A DNA stretch of 64,000 nt from contig OZ024719.1 in NCBI GenBank assembly GCA_964016875.1, positions 67,093,224 to 67,157,223 on the forward strand. The letters run 5' to 3'. Positions 13,294 through 25,546 of the stretch are shown here, piece by piece (position 1 is the first letter of the stretch; each line of letters starts with the position of its first letter). Under the pieces are notes generated by a model. The model did not search any database. It was given only the letters and a program-made list of their open reading frames with translations, and was not told the origin of the DNA. The stretch comes from Fallopia convolvulus (Eukaryota; Streptophyta; Magnoliopsida; Caryophyllales; Polygonaceae). Made by a program: the position numbers and the translations under genes.

Positions 13294-16200
13294 TTAGACT
13301 TGCACCTGACGCACTTGTATATGACGATTCGAGTCTTGACGCCAGATTGGTTGAGCTCCACTTTGAACAAGAGTTACATGTTCTTCTTTCAGTAGGTTCT
13401 TGTTCTGCAATATGTTACACTAAAGTTAAACTTAATTCACAGAAGAAAAGTAAGTAGTCTAATAGGTAAACTTGTATACTAACCACTAATAGCTTCAAAG
13501 CCCTGGAGAAAGTCTCCTCTGCATCATTTGAAAATTTCATGTATATGGGTGTTACTCCACGGTATAGAGACAGTCTTTGCTTGACCCTTCGTCTGGCGTA
13601 CAGAATTTTGAATCAATTACAAAAGAAATAAAATAATTAGAAAATTCTATGGCCCCTGTAACTAAATGGTATATATGCATCAAATGATGTGGAAGAAAAT
13701 AAAGAAAAAATGAAACAATTGATTAATAGTCTAAATTTGTGAATTTCTTTAAGGGATTATTTCATTTGACTAGTTTATTCAAAATAAAGAAACTTTTGGA
13801 TCAATTTAAGCCCATATGTATTAGTGAAATATAGTATGAAAAACTTACTCCGTGGTGAACGCAAAGATTGTTGATGATGGCTGATAATGGCTTAAGAGGA
13901 CGGCCATGGATCCAGTTCTTGTGAAAACAATGATGGGAGTACCGAGAGTGTTCGACATTGTAGTGGCATGGAATGCAAACATTACATCCATATGGTTCTG
14001 AAACAGTAATAACGGCATCAGTTTGCAATATAATACAATACCCCAAAAGAGTACCAGTGAATCAAGTGTAACAAAATTCATGTCATAACCCACAAGTTCT
14101 TCTATTACCTTATATGCAGCAGATGGTAGTGGAGGACTTAAATTTGTAGGCTTCAAACTTGACTCAGTCCTGAGAGCAACTGTGTGCATCACTTTGACAG
14201 CTTTCAAGGGATACCTTGGGTAATTCATAAATCAAAAGACTTTTAGCAAGAATAAATGACATTTTTATATACATTTTACTGAAAAGTAAATAAAAATGAC
14301 ACAGAAGTGAAGTTTTTAGATTGCAGAGTAAACTTACTTTCCATGGGCAGTTTCACCAGAGAGCATAACTGCATCAGAACCTTCTCGAACTGCAATAGCA
14401 ATGTCGGAAACTTCTGCCCTAGTGGGCGTTGGATGATTAATCATGCTTTCAAGCATATTAGTTGCCACTATTACTGGCTTCTGCATGCTGTGACACCGTC
14501 TAATGATTTCTTCCTGGGAGAATACAAGAGTTGAACATTAAATCTAATTAAGAGGATAGAACTGAATAGCTTTTTATACATTCAACTATTGATTTTAGTC
14601 TCTATTCAATTATGAAGATAAGAGCAGCAGAAGAATGTTTATTAATTGAATGATGCCAAATGCTGAAAATATTGATAGAAAGCTTAGCTCAGCAGAAGAA
14701 TATTTGTAAGCCCGTCTCATTTTTTACCTGCAACAGAGGGACATCCTCAATAGGAAGCTCGGCTCCTAGATCCCCACGTGCTACCATAGCCTGATTGAAC
14801 CATATGAGAAAAAAAACAATATCAAGATGAGGCAACCAAACATCAAACTCTATGTGATGCTTAGAGCTATAAAACTTCATAAGAGAACAATATAATAATG
14901 AGAAAATGTGAATATGGTAACTTATGCTAAAAAAAACTAGGACCTTTTCCATAATCACACACAAAAGTGTTTAAGATATGTAGAAATATTTATTCATTTG
15001 CAAGTTTGTATAAACACTCAATTATATAATGGAAACAGTGATAAACAGTATAATAAGATAAGATCTAACCCCATCTGATGCAGAAAGTATTGACTGAAGA
15101 TTCGGAATTGAATCTGCACTTTCAATTTTGACTATAACATGAATGTTTGCGTTGCATCCTATGAAATTGATAAAAATTGTAGTGTGAGATATATAGAACA
15201 AAGAAACTTTCACGCATGGAAGATATATATTAATAAAAGAAAGGGGAAAAAAAGGTGACTGGTTTCACCTTTGAGATAATCTTTCAATTCATGGACAACC
15301 TTAGCATCCTTCACAAATGAAACGGCATAAAAATCAACCCCATTGTCCACTCCAAACTTGATATCTTCCCAGTCTTTGTCTGTTGTCATTGCAAATGATA
15401 TGAAATTGTTAATGAGGTGTAAATAGCGCCAAAATAAGAAAGATAATACAATAAAAGAGACACTAAATGCAAACAATAATAACTAACCTGTTATAGATGG
15501 AAGAGTTGCACTTTTTCCACGCACATTTAAATGTCGCCTAGATTTTAGCTCTCCTCCATCAACAACTTGACACTTCACGGTTTCACTCGTCTTGGATTGC
15601 ACAGCCAATGACATCATACCTCCTGAAGAACAAAACAGAGGTTGCAAATGTATAATCTGAGCAGAATAAGGAACAGAACAATTTTAATGACTCAGCTATC
15701 ACTTGTACATAAGCTAATTGAATTTTCAAAAATGCAAATTTGTCTTTTTTTTTTCATTAGATAATGTTAATATTGTGAGATCCAAATTTCACACTCATTC
15801 AACTCCAAAGTCATCACTATCACAGGTGAAAAAACAGACAAGAATTGGAGAAGAAATGCTACCAAATTCAGTCAAGCTATATATACACGTTTACATGTTA
15901 TTCATTCACATGATTAATAATAATTATAAAAAGGTATAAGAATATATACCATCAACAAGTAGAATGTCTCCAACCTCGACATCATTAACGAAATCATCGT
16001 AGTTTACACTAACAGTATCGAGTGTGCTTACTCCTCTTGTGATAGTAAAATTGAATTCTTGCCCTTCCTTAAGCAATATCGGTTGAGGCACATCTCCACT
16101 CCTAACCTCTGGACCCTATATAAGAATACCCCTTTCTAACAAATTAAGCATACATTGGATAATATTAAAAGCCAATTACAATAACAACTAGTCAATAATA

Positions 16201-16913
16201 CCTTAGTATCCAACATAATGGATATGACTTTATCCTCAAACTGAGAATTGTACTCTTTAACTAAGTCAATTGTCTTCTGATGAGAGGCATGATCACCATG
16301 GGACATATTCAAACGTGCAACATCCATCCCACATTCTGGTAGTTTTTCATATCATCTCACGAGTGCTTGTGGACGGACCAATTGTGCACACTATTTTAGT
16401 TTTCCTCCGAGCATCTGAGATTCCTCTTGATTGCTCAGTATCATAATCACTCGACAGCAATTCAAAAGGAGCCTAATAAATTAGAAGAAATATCAATTCA
16501 TTAACTAGCAGCCAAAATTAAAGCGCTCTCCAAAATCCTCAATTTAAAAATAGTAAACATCAAAGCAATTCGACAATTTGCGAAATAGTTTCCAAAGGCA
16601 TTTCAACAATTTTCACGAATTTCAGTAGATTGTTCGTCTATTGAACCCTAGGTACAGAGAGAGGGGATTGAAAACTGACGGTGTCAAGGGCTCCGGTTAG
16701 AGGAGTGACGGTAGCGGTTGGAAGGGGCTCGCTAATCTTGACAGAGCGAACGACGAAAGCGTCCTTGGAAAGGCAGCGACTTTTGGTGCTGGTGGCGGAA
16801 TTCAGCGAAAGGACGTCGTTGAAGTTGGGCGCCGATGAAAGGCGGGTGGGAGGCTTGACGGCGTCGGGCTTCAAGGCGGACCATTGGACCGTAGAGAGAT
16901 TCATGCCCGACAT
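13294..16913 (-). pseudogene. Plastid pyruvate kinase beta copy, disrupted in exon 2
   Basis: Twelve exons match the neighbouring intact copy one for one: 16680-16913, 16202-16472, 15950-16115, 15488-15622, 15269-15379, 15070-15158, 14728-14790, 14338-14513, 14109-14214, 13849-13997, 13484-13592, 13294-13404. Every exon is open with good splice sites except exon 2. There the conserved ATATGGAAACT is ATATGAAAAACT, which turns Trp into TGA (16347-16349, codon 120) and adds one base (exon length 271 instead of 270). Translation would stop after the transit peptide and the first KIVCTIGPS block. The later active-site segment IHVIVKIESADSI and MLSGETAHGK are intact. It could be a very young pseudogene or a base-calling error. 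The intact form would be 572 residues. The transit-peptide exon differs clearly from the other copy, so the duplication itself is not recent. Confidence 0.85.
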
Positions 16914-16929
16914 TGTTGGAATTCTCGGT

Positions 16930-17001
16930 TTAGCTTGCTTTACTGCTAGCTAAGGTTCGACTAATGCTGCTGGATTTAGAGATAACGAGGGGAGGGGGCA
17001 T
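16930..17001 (-). other. Possible 23-codon upstream ORF
   Basis: Between a likely start site near 17050 and the ATG at 16913 lies an ATG (16999-17001) opening a 23-residue frame that ends 16 bases before the main start. It matters only if transcription begins upstream of it. The intact paralogue shows no equivalent in its leader. Confidence 0.3.
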
Positions 17002-17354
17002 TGCAGAGAGAGTGTTGTTACTGTGAGTGAGTGAGCGAGCGAGCCAGTGGCAACTGGCAAGTGTAGGCAGAACCCCGAGGAAAGTAGACAGACAAGGACG
17101 TGACAAGTGGATTTGTGGGGCCAAAAAGATGAATATGGATAGTAGTCATAAACATCGATCCTTCAGACGCTCCACCAAAAAAAAGACATATTATGCATAA
17201 CACCATAAAACATCTATCATGTAATGTAGGCAAATATTATCCTTAAGGTTACATAGTTTATGTATTGTAATGTGCTATTTAATAAAATGTGATATTGGTG
17301 TGTTTATATCAATCTTTTCATAGTAGTGGCCAATTACGAGAAAGTTTTAAAAAA

Positions 17355-17641
17355 ACGAATTATTACAAAAGCAAAGATCAAATCATCTAAAAAAGTTAGA
17401 AAAATTATATCAAATTCAAAAAACGAATCTTTGCGAAAGCAAAGATCAAATTATCTGAAATAGTTAGAAAAATCATATCAAATTCAAAAAACAAATCTCT
17501 ACAAAAACAACGGTCAAATCATCTAAAAAAAGTTAGAAAAATCAAATCAAATTCAAAAAACGAATCTCTGCAAAAGCAATGGTCAAATCGTCTGGAAAAA
17601 ATCAAATCAAATTCAAAAAACAAATCTCTGCAAAATCAATA
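17355..17641. repeat. About 4.3 copies of a ~68-bp tandem repeat
   Basis: Units begin ACGAATCTCTGCAAAAGCAA or a close variant and end in ATCAAATTCAAAAA. Copies start at about 17355 and then every 60-69 bases, and the fourth has an internal deletion. The array lies just upstream of the Harbinger-like fragment and may be subterminal repeat DNA of that element. Confidence 0.8.
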
Positions 17642-17729
17642 GAGCCTTTATCACAATAAAATCATATCATCCCTCTATTTACTCATTTCATACAAATCCA
17701 ACACTTTCAAACACACATCCTTACTCAAA

Positions 17730-18533
17730 ATGTCATCTCCAATTCAAAATCAATTTAGATCTTCGTTAGATCAAGAATTTGATAGAGAATTCGATGAAGA
17801 GTTAGATAGAGCATTTGATGAGTGGATGGTTGATTACGAAAACCTCTTGGAGGCGAATACCTCAGGGCGAAGAAGTCACCGAAGAGCATATCTTGATAGA
17901 GGTCGCGAGGAAGGCCATGCTTGCTTGTGGAATGCTTATTTCAGTGAAGTGGCGGTGTACTCAAATGATCAATTTCGACAACGATTCAGAATGAACAAGT
18001 CATTGTTCTTGCGCATCATTGACCGATTCTCAAATGAGGTTCAGTTCTTTCAACAGAAGCTAGACGCTACTGGAAGATTAAGCCTCTCTACACTTCAAAA
18101 GTGCACTACAGATATACGTATGCTAGCGTATGGTTGCACTGGTGATTCAATTGACGAATACATTAGGCTTGGTGAAAGCACTGCGATCTCATGCTTGGAA
18201 AATTTCGTAGATGGGATCATTTCAATTTTTGGAGATGTCTATCTAAGAAGGCCAACATTAGAGGACCTCCAACGATTACTCCATGAAGGAGAGATGCATG
18301 AATTTTCAAGCATGATGAGAAACATTGATTGTAGGCATTAGGAGTGGAAAAATTGTCCCGCCGCATGGAAAGGGATGTATTCGCGTGAACATGGCAAACC
18401 AACAATCGTATTAGAGATTCTGACATCATATGACCTTTGGATTTGGCATTCATTTTTTAGAACTCCGGGTACTTGTAATGATATTAATGTTCTTGATCGC
18501 TCACCCTTTAAAGATCATTTAGTGATGATTTGA
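17730..18533 (+). pseudogene. Truncated PIF/Harbinger (HARBI1-like) transposase
   Basis: The frame opens at 17730 and has the plant HARBI1/ALP1-like layout: an acidic N-terminus, then FRQRFRMNKSLFLRII (about residues 81-96), LQKCTTDIRMLAYG, DEYIRLGESTA, the RRPTLEDLQRLL segment and the start of the DDE nuclease, NIDCRH. A TAG (18339-18341) replaces the Trp normally found before EWKNCP. The frame stays open beyond it through EWKNCPAAWKGMYS, YDLWIWHSFF and GTCNDINVLDRS, to a TGA at 18531-18533. The third acidic residue and the rest of the nuclease are missing, so it cannot be active. It sits between the two pyruvate-kinase copies. Confidence 0.85.
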
Positions 18534-18549
18534 AGGGAAATTAATGGAG

Positions 18550-19020
18550 GATCAATTTAACAACACTTATTGGAGGGACTAAATTTCATTAAAGCAAAAT
18601 AAAGATTGAAAATTGTCATGAAACAACCATTGAAAGATTGACAAAAAAAACAAGGCAATTTATCGTTTACATTACATTTTATACATTCTTCTAATAACCG
18701 CTGAGCAATATGCCAATATGTAATGTTCAGTTTTCATGTTGTCATAACACATACCTCTATACAGTAATATTGTATGTGCATACAATAGACTCAATTCGTG
18801 GAATAGCAAATAAAAACATTTAGAAGACGGATGAATTTTTAGTCAACTCCTTAGTTTCAAAGAATGCTCGCCAACTACAACCCAAGTGAACCAACAAACA
18901 ACATACAAATGCAATTCCATCGACTAACCAAACATGAACTCCAAAAGAATGTCACAAACGTAGGTACTCAACGAGACTAATTTATCCCTAAAGAAGAAAT
19001 AATTTCTCTCAAAGTGAAAA
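18550..19020. other. Spacer between Harbinger relic and PKP2 stop
   Basis: AT-rich. It probably includes the 3' UTR of the intact pyruvate-kinase gene. No other feature is seen. Confidence 0.5.
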
Positions 19021-19027
19021 CATGACT

Positions 19028-22000
19028 TTAAGCTTGCACTTTGCGCACTTGAATATGATGAGTGGACTCTTGACGCCAGATTGGTTGAGCACCGCTTTGG
19101 ACTAGCGTCACATGTTCTCCTTCTTTCACCATGCTCTTTTCCTGAAACATGTTAAATGAAAGAAATTAAAAAAGAAATTACCTTCATTAGGAAGTCAATC
19201 GATTGGTCTAAAAATGTGAATATATACTAACCGTCAACAGCTTCAAAGCACGAGAGAAGGTCTCCTCCGCATCATCTGAAAACTTCATGTATATGGGCGT
19301 TACACCCTGATAAAGAGCCAGTCTTTGCTTGACCCTTTGTCTGTATTGCACAATAGGCTTGAATTAATTACAGCAGGAAACACAATTATTTTTATAAAAA
19401 ATACTATGTTTACAAACTTACTCATCGGTGAATACGAATATTGTTGAAGATGGGCGGTAATGGCTTAAGAGGACAGCCATGGCTCCAGTTTTTGTGAAGA
19501 CAATGATGGGAGTATTAAGAGTGTTGGCCATTGTAGTGGCATGGAATGCAAACATTATACCCATATAGCTCTGAAACAGATAAATGTGTCAGTTATCTAC
19601 AACTTATTCATACAAAAAAACAATTCAAGTATAACCCACAAATTGTGTACCTTGTACGCAGCTGAATGTACTGGAGGACTTAAACTTGTTGGTTTCAAAC
19701 TTGACTCGGTCCTAAGTGCAACAGTGTGCATAACTTTGACAGCTTTCAGAGGATACCTTGAGCAGATAAAAAAAAATCAAGATAGAATTAGCACAATGAT
19801 CACATTTTACTACGTGTTTTACATAAAACTATGCCAAAGTTGACACAAAAATAACAACATAAAGAGCACATTACAGATTAATGTTTTACTTACTTTCCAT
19901 GAGCAGTTTCACCCGAAAGCATGACTGCATCAGAGCCTTCTCTAACAGCAATAGCAATGTCAGAAACTTCTGCCCTAGTGGGAGTAGGATGATCAATCAT
20001 GCTTTCGAGCATATTAGTGGCCACAATCACTGGTTTCTGCATGCTGTGACATTGTCTAATGATTTCCTCCTGCAAGAAACATACAACTTATTAAGGAAAG
20101 GGAGGTAAACTACTAATTACAAAATACAACTAGAATTTTCAGTCTCCGTCAAGAGATAGTTATTAGTTCAGTTCACTTGATAAGAAAAATAATGACGGCA
20201 GAAACACACATTAGAAATTACATTACCTGCAATAGAGGCACATCTTCAATTGGAAGCTCTGCTCCAAGATCCCCACGTGCAACCATTGCCTGATGGAAAC
20301 AATGAACATGAGACAACCGCATATAGCAGGACAAGCGAACAAATAGATTGAGACCTTCAACAGTCACAGCAATCCCCTCTAATCTACTCAGAGGACCATG
20401 CAAGTCAGGTCAAACAACTGCAAGGCAGGGCAGATGTTGCACTGAACCTGAACTTTCAATAACTAGGAGAACTTGGAGCTATAGTTGATCAAGATTTAAG
20501 GAGAAAAAAGTCAAAAAGTGAATCTGAAATTATTTATGAAAAAGAAAGATTACATTATTTAGTAAACCAATTTTACAAATAATCATAAAAAGAAAATTAA
20601 AATTCATGGGGTGATTATAATTTCATCATTTTATAATAGCCCAAATACAAACTGTGATAATATAAACATTTACACTTTGCTCAACCTATTTCCAATAACA
20701 GTACAAAAATGATCAAGATAGCAATATTGGTAGCAGTTTCAAGTTTGTAAAAACATATGCTGAAAAATCAATTTATCTGAGTACTATCTGTGAGAAATGC
20801 ATATATGATCATTACTTGCCAGTTTGCATATTAGGGAATAAAAGCAAATGAAAGCCTTTATGAGATATTCAAGCCCTTACAAGCTGTCCTACTCTGGAAT
20901 GTAGTCACATCACTAATGATTTTAACTGTGGAGTCATGGTTGATAAAGCAATTTTTCAGAAGCGAAATTAAAAAATTAAAATGAAAAAAAAAGGTCTTGT
21001 GAAACTATTGAAACTTGAAAGTTACATGACATTGCTACGGAAAGTGGAAGAATATAAGTTCAGAATCGAACCCCATCAGATGCCTCAACTATCGACTGAA
21101 GATTTGGTATAGAATCTGCGCTTTCAATTTTTACAATTACGTGTATGTCTGCGTTGCAGCCTGTGAAAATTGATACAAATAGAAAGAGACAAATGAGGCA
21201 TAAAGAATTAAAGGAATACAACAACATCCATGCTTGGCACGGATCAAGAAAGACTAGCTTTACCTTTGAGATAATTTTTCAATTCATGGACAACTTTGGC
21301 ATCCTTTACAAAAGAAACAGCATAAAAATCAACCTCGTTGTCCACACCAAACTTGATGTCATCCCAGTCTTTTTCTGTTGCAGTTAAGAGGAAAGGTATG
21401 CACAATGTGTAAATTTGAGAAAATAGGGGAATACAACCTAGGAACGAGTAATTGATTTACAAATAATAACTAACCAGTTATAGAAGGAAGAGTTGCACTC
21501 TTTCCACGAACGTTTAAATGGCGCCTTGATTTCAGTTCTCCTCCATCAACTACTACACACTTAACAGTATCTGTTGTCTTGGATTTCACAGCCAGGGACA
21601 TCATACCACCTGAGCATATGAGAATACAAATGAAATTTGAACATATTACGGAAAAAATAACATGTATGATGACTTATCTATCACTTCTTTTATATCCAAG
21701 GACATGAAATGAGGAACTGCACAGATATATTACAAGGGGAAACTATAATCCAGAGTCATCACACTACCTGGACAATCGTAAAGAATCAACATGTACAATT
21801 GACTTAGCTATGACTTCTATTGAATCCAAGGACAGGAAATGAGGAAAGTGCACTGAATATTACAAGTTATGGGATTATTATGATATAAGTCACATTTTAG
21901 CTGTCCATGTCTTCAATTTACCATAACCATTGGCAAGATGCTGACAAAAGCACAATGTATACTATATTCTATACATACCATCAACAAGCAGCATGTCTCC

Positions 22001-24424
22001 AGCCTCCACATCATTCACAAAGTCGTCGTAGTTTACACTGACAGTGTCTTGTGTGCTTACTCCTCTTGTAATAGTAAAACTGAATTCTTGTCCTTCCTTC
22101 AATAAGATTGGTTGAGGTACATCTCCGCTCCTAACCTCTGGGCCCTATATTATATACTAAACTCATGATCATATCCTAGAACTTCAAATTTAAATTAAGT
22201 TCATATAGGAAATTCAGAACTAATAGAATAAAATTTCATACATTCAGGTAAAAAAATTCTGCAGAGCAGGCAGGCCCAGCATATCACGATTCCAGTAGAT
22301 TTTTATTAAATATTTTTGGAATCAATAGGACACATGGCAAATTTATGCATGCCTGTGTATACAGCCCATATGATCCTGATATTACAGGGTGGTCATCAGA
22401 ACTTTCAGGGAAGAATGAGGTGGAGTTAGTTGACATGTATGGCCATGTTCAATCTACTAGAATGGTACACCTCATTTAACAGAAGCAAATGCTTGATAAG
22501 AATGAAGAGCTAAGCTAAAGTGATGTGCCTTTTAAGAGCGCCAATTAATCTAAACGCCTTAAAGAATTTTGGTTGGCAGATGGATGTTTCAATAAGCATT
22601 ATCTACGAAATTGAAAAAAATGCTTCCCAAGCCTCCAGTAGATATAATATAGGCAAGCAACTTTTACCTTAGAATGGCAAATACCGATATGATAAATTAT
22701 AAATTGCCTGTTTTTCACCATTTGCACCACCTTAGTAATCACAACTTAGAATGATGGGAAGATAAAGGTTCACAAAACACTAGGTATGAACACTCCTAAT
22801 TGTAGTTCTAGCCAAATGAGTACAATAATTTCAATATCAGACAAGGAGGATAGGTCAGTATCAACATCCTCTACAATGATCTTTCCCTGGCTTGAAAGAA
22901 TTTTATAAAGAATCAGTCAATAACATAACAATAAACAATATTAAAGCAAAAATTCAACATTGATTAGAGCACTTTATATGCAAGTCTAAAACTCACTTCC
23001 ATTCTAGAGCTAAAAAAAGAAGCTAATTAATCTTGAAATTCAAATACACTAATGAAGTAATGATCAATAAAAGAAAATCACACATATATGAAATATAAGC
23101 TTTTCAACATTATTCACATATGGAGATACCTTAGTATCCAACATAATGGCTATGACTTTGTCTTCAAACTGAGCATTGTACTCTTTAACTAAGTCAATGG
23201 TCTTCTGATGAGATGCGTGATCACCATGGGACATATTCAAACGAGCTACGTTCATCCCACATTCTGCTAGTTTCCATATCATTTCACGTGTGCTTGTAGA
23301 AGGACCAATTGTGCAGACTATTTTTGTTTTCCTCCGAGCATCTGAGTCTGTTGTTGATTGCACTACATTATAACCACTTGATTGCAGTTCAAAAGGAGCC
23401 TAAAATAGAAAGAGTATTAAGATGCAAAACAAGTACAGCATTTTTCATTCACACTTTGATGCAAATTAAATCAAGGAATTATTAGAATATTTCTATAGAG
23501 ATCTGAAGACAGATTTATTCATGCAACATTTTGATTAATGGAAGTCCTCAGAAAAGCCAGATATCCTTTTGATTTCTTCCGATTTCCAGCTTTCAGTATC
23601 CATGATTGAAAAATATTAATTTCAAGTTTCAGAAAAATCAAGCATTCATAAGGTCCTACTTCCTAGCCACATGCTCTTATAAGTAATGGATCCAAAGTTA
23701 TCATCATTCGTCAAGACCTAGCTGATAAGTTACTATGAAAAAAAACTTAACTGTATTATCAACATCTTGTAAACCAAGTTGGTCAAGTGTTTTACAATAC
23801 ATGGCCAATATAAACATAGAAAGTTCAAAGATATGATTCCAACTCAAGTCCCCTAAATAAATGGAAGTTTTAAGTTAAAAACTACCATTGAGGAAAGAAA
23901 AACGAATACAAAATTACTAATGTTGAAGAGACTGCTCAAAGTCAACTGCTCAGATGAACCAACAGCCAAAAGTGTTGACAGAGTAAGTTTAGTTCAAAGC
24001 AGAAGACCTCCACAATCCCTCTATTGGTTGAACACAAATTCCGTAAACAATCTCCTAAACTCTATTCCAAGTACTTCACCAGATTTGGGAAACACCGATA
24101 TCACCAAGTAATCAGTCGAATAAGCATTGAACAGCAAAAAAAGCTACAGAATAGAGATGAAAATACACAGAGGGAGAGACTCACAGCATGAAGAGCTCCA
24201 TTAGAAGGAGTGACACTAACACTTCGGCTCTGCTCGCTAATCTTGACAGATCGAACAGTGAAAGCGTCCTTGGAAAAGCACCGACTCCTAGCGCTACTGC
24301 TCTTGGCGGCGTTCAAAAGGTGCACGTCGCTGAAGCTCTTGGCCGACACCAGACGATCGGAGGCCTTCATGGTGTCGGACTTGGACGCAGACATTTGCAT
24401 CGGCGAGAGATTCATTGACGCCAT
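19028..24424 (-). CDS. PKP2: Plastid pyruvate kinase, beta subunit type
   Basis: Twelve exons join in frame to 575 residues: 24185-24424, 23130-23399, 21979-22144, 21475-21609, 21264-21374, 21072-21160, 20227-20289, 19894-20069, 19651-19756, 19422-19570, 19232-19340, 19028-19141. The enzyme converts phosphoenolpyruvate and ADP to pyruvate and ATP in the plastid, feeding fatty-acid synthesis. Residues 1 to about 80 form a Ser-rich, acid-poor transit peptide. RRKTKIVCTIGPSTSTREM starts the barrel, NMSHGDHASH and MLDTKGPEVRSGD follow, and the active-site signature IHVIVKIESADSI holds Lys318 and Glu320. MVARGDLGAELP, SMIDHPTPTRAEVSD and MLSGETAHGK complete the core. The end IWRQESTHHIQVRKV matches Arabidopsis PKP2, which has 579 residues. 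The start MASMNLS matches the paralogue's MSGMNLS. A CT-rich leader precedes it. Confidence 0.93.
21660..21868. repeat. Duplicated segment in intron 3 of PKP2
   Basis: A block running from ACATGTA through ATCCAAGGACA.GAAATGAGGA to a TATTACAAG end occurs at about 21660-21738 and again at 21790-21868 with scattered changes. It is an old tandem duplication confined to the intron. Confidence 0.7.
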
Positions 24425-24507
24425 TTGCTCTGTTTGCTAGCCTTATCACTAGCTCAGCTTAGTTCAGTGGGTTCACAGATCGATCGAGAGACGAAGAAGA
24501 GGGGAAC

Positions 24508-24530
24508 AGAGAGAGAGAGAGAGAGAGAGG
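24508..24530. repeat. (GA)n microsatellite in PKP2 leader
   Basis: An AG run that reads as CT repeats on the gene's sense strand, about 85-105 bases upstream of the PKP2 start codon. CT-rich leaders are common in plant promoters. Confidence 0.9.
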
Positions 24531-25514
24531 GATGCAATGGTGGCGGAATTTCTGAGGAAAGAAGAGAGACGCAGAAAATAAAGGAGAGTTCTTTGGAGGG
24601 GTTTATATATGCGGGCGGAAGAAGCGAGGACGGGAGAGGGGTTGTGGGGCCTACAAGGGTTAGACCAACTGTTTTGGCTTCAAAGGGCGATTTTGGACGC
24701 AAAGGGCCACGTGGCATTTTTCTCAACGCTAGAAGCCGTTTACAAAATGGGTAAACCGGATCCGATTGATCTTAGGAAGTCCAAGCTTGTTGAACGTTAG
24801 GGTACTCGCCGCCGTCACCTTCCATCTGCAACTTTGCAGAAAACAAAATAGGATCCGGATTGGATCTTTAGGGCATTCCCACAAGGTGAGCCCCGTAATC
24901 TCCATTCTCCATAATTTTTTTTTTTTTGATAAGGTAAGATTTAGGAGGCTTTTAGAAAGACGTTTTAGAGAATTCTTACGGATGAGAGCGCAGAGTACTG
25001 AATTATCCAACAGGATGTAGTGATATTGTGGCCTAACTTAACAATTTTATCGACATATCATTACTTTCCTTAGCCACATAACGAACAGAGTAGCGTGAGA
25101 AGTGTTGGAGGGAGACTATAATATCAGAAAACATTTCTATTTCTCATGGGCATTGCTCGTGTTATTAACACCTTTAATTACTGTGAGATTGTCTCCTTCA
25201 ATTTCTATACTTGTAATCTCTGGTATCTTAGCTTCTTGTATCCCTTCTCGGAGTGCGATAGTTTCAGCTTTTATGACTGATATATTTCCATGTTTTTTGA
25301 CTCTATGCTATTTCAACGTTATGGTTTAGAATAACAAATCTTGATGAGGCGCTACTTTGATTGTACTTAGATGCATCAAAATTTAGCTTGAAGATGTTTT
25401 GAGCGGTCCGGACCCTCTTTCCCCTTTTGTGTCCCATACCATTTATTGGTCCACGTATATTAAATTTTCCAAATTAACAATCACTTTTCCTATTTTACAA
25501 GTAAAAGATTTAAT
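24531..25514. other. PKP2 promoter and intergenic DNA
   Basis: The first 200 bases are the likely leader and promoter of the minus-strand PKP2 gene. Overlapping ORFs on both strands at 24454-24800 are low-complexity shadows. The rest shows no gene. Confidence 0.5.
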
Positions 25515-25546
25515 TTTAGTTGTTTTTTTATAAACAAACCCTTAGA

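Noticed and set aside
16202..16472. Alternative splicing to rescue the disrupted pyruvate-kinase exon 2
   Set aside because: No GT/AG pair near 16340-16350 restores phase without losing the conserved substrate-binding block. Skipping the 271-base exon also breaks the frame.
24454..24800. Overlapping ORFs on both strands upstream of PKP2
   Set aside because: Low-complexity leader and promoter DNA (GA and CT runs), with no family resemblance and no splice context.
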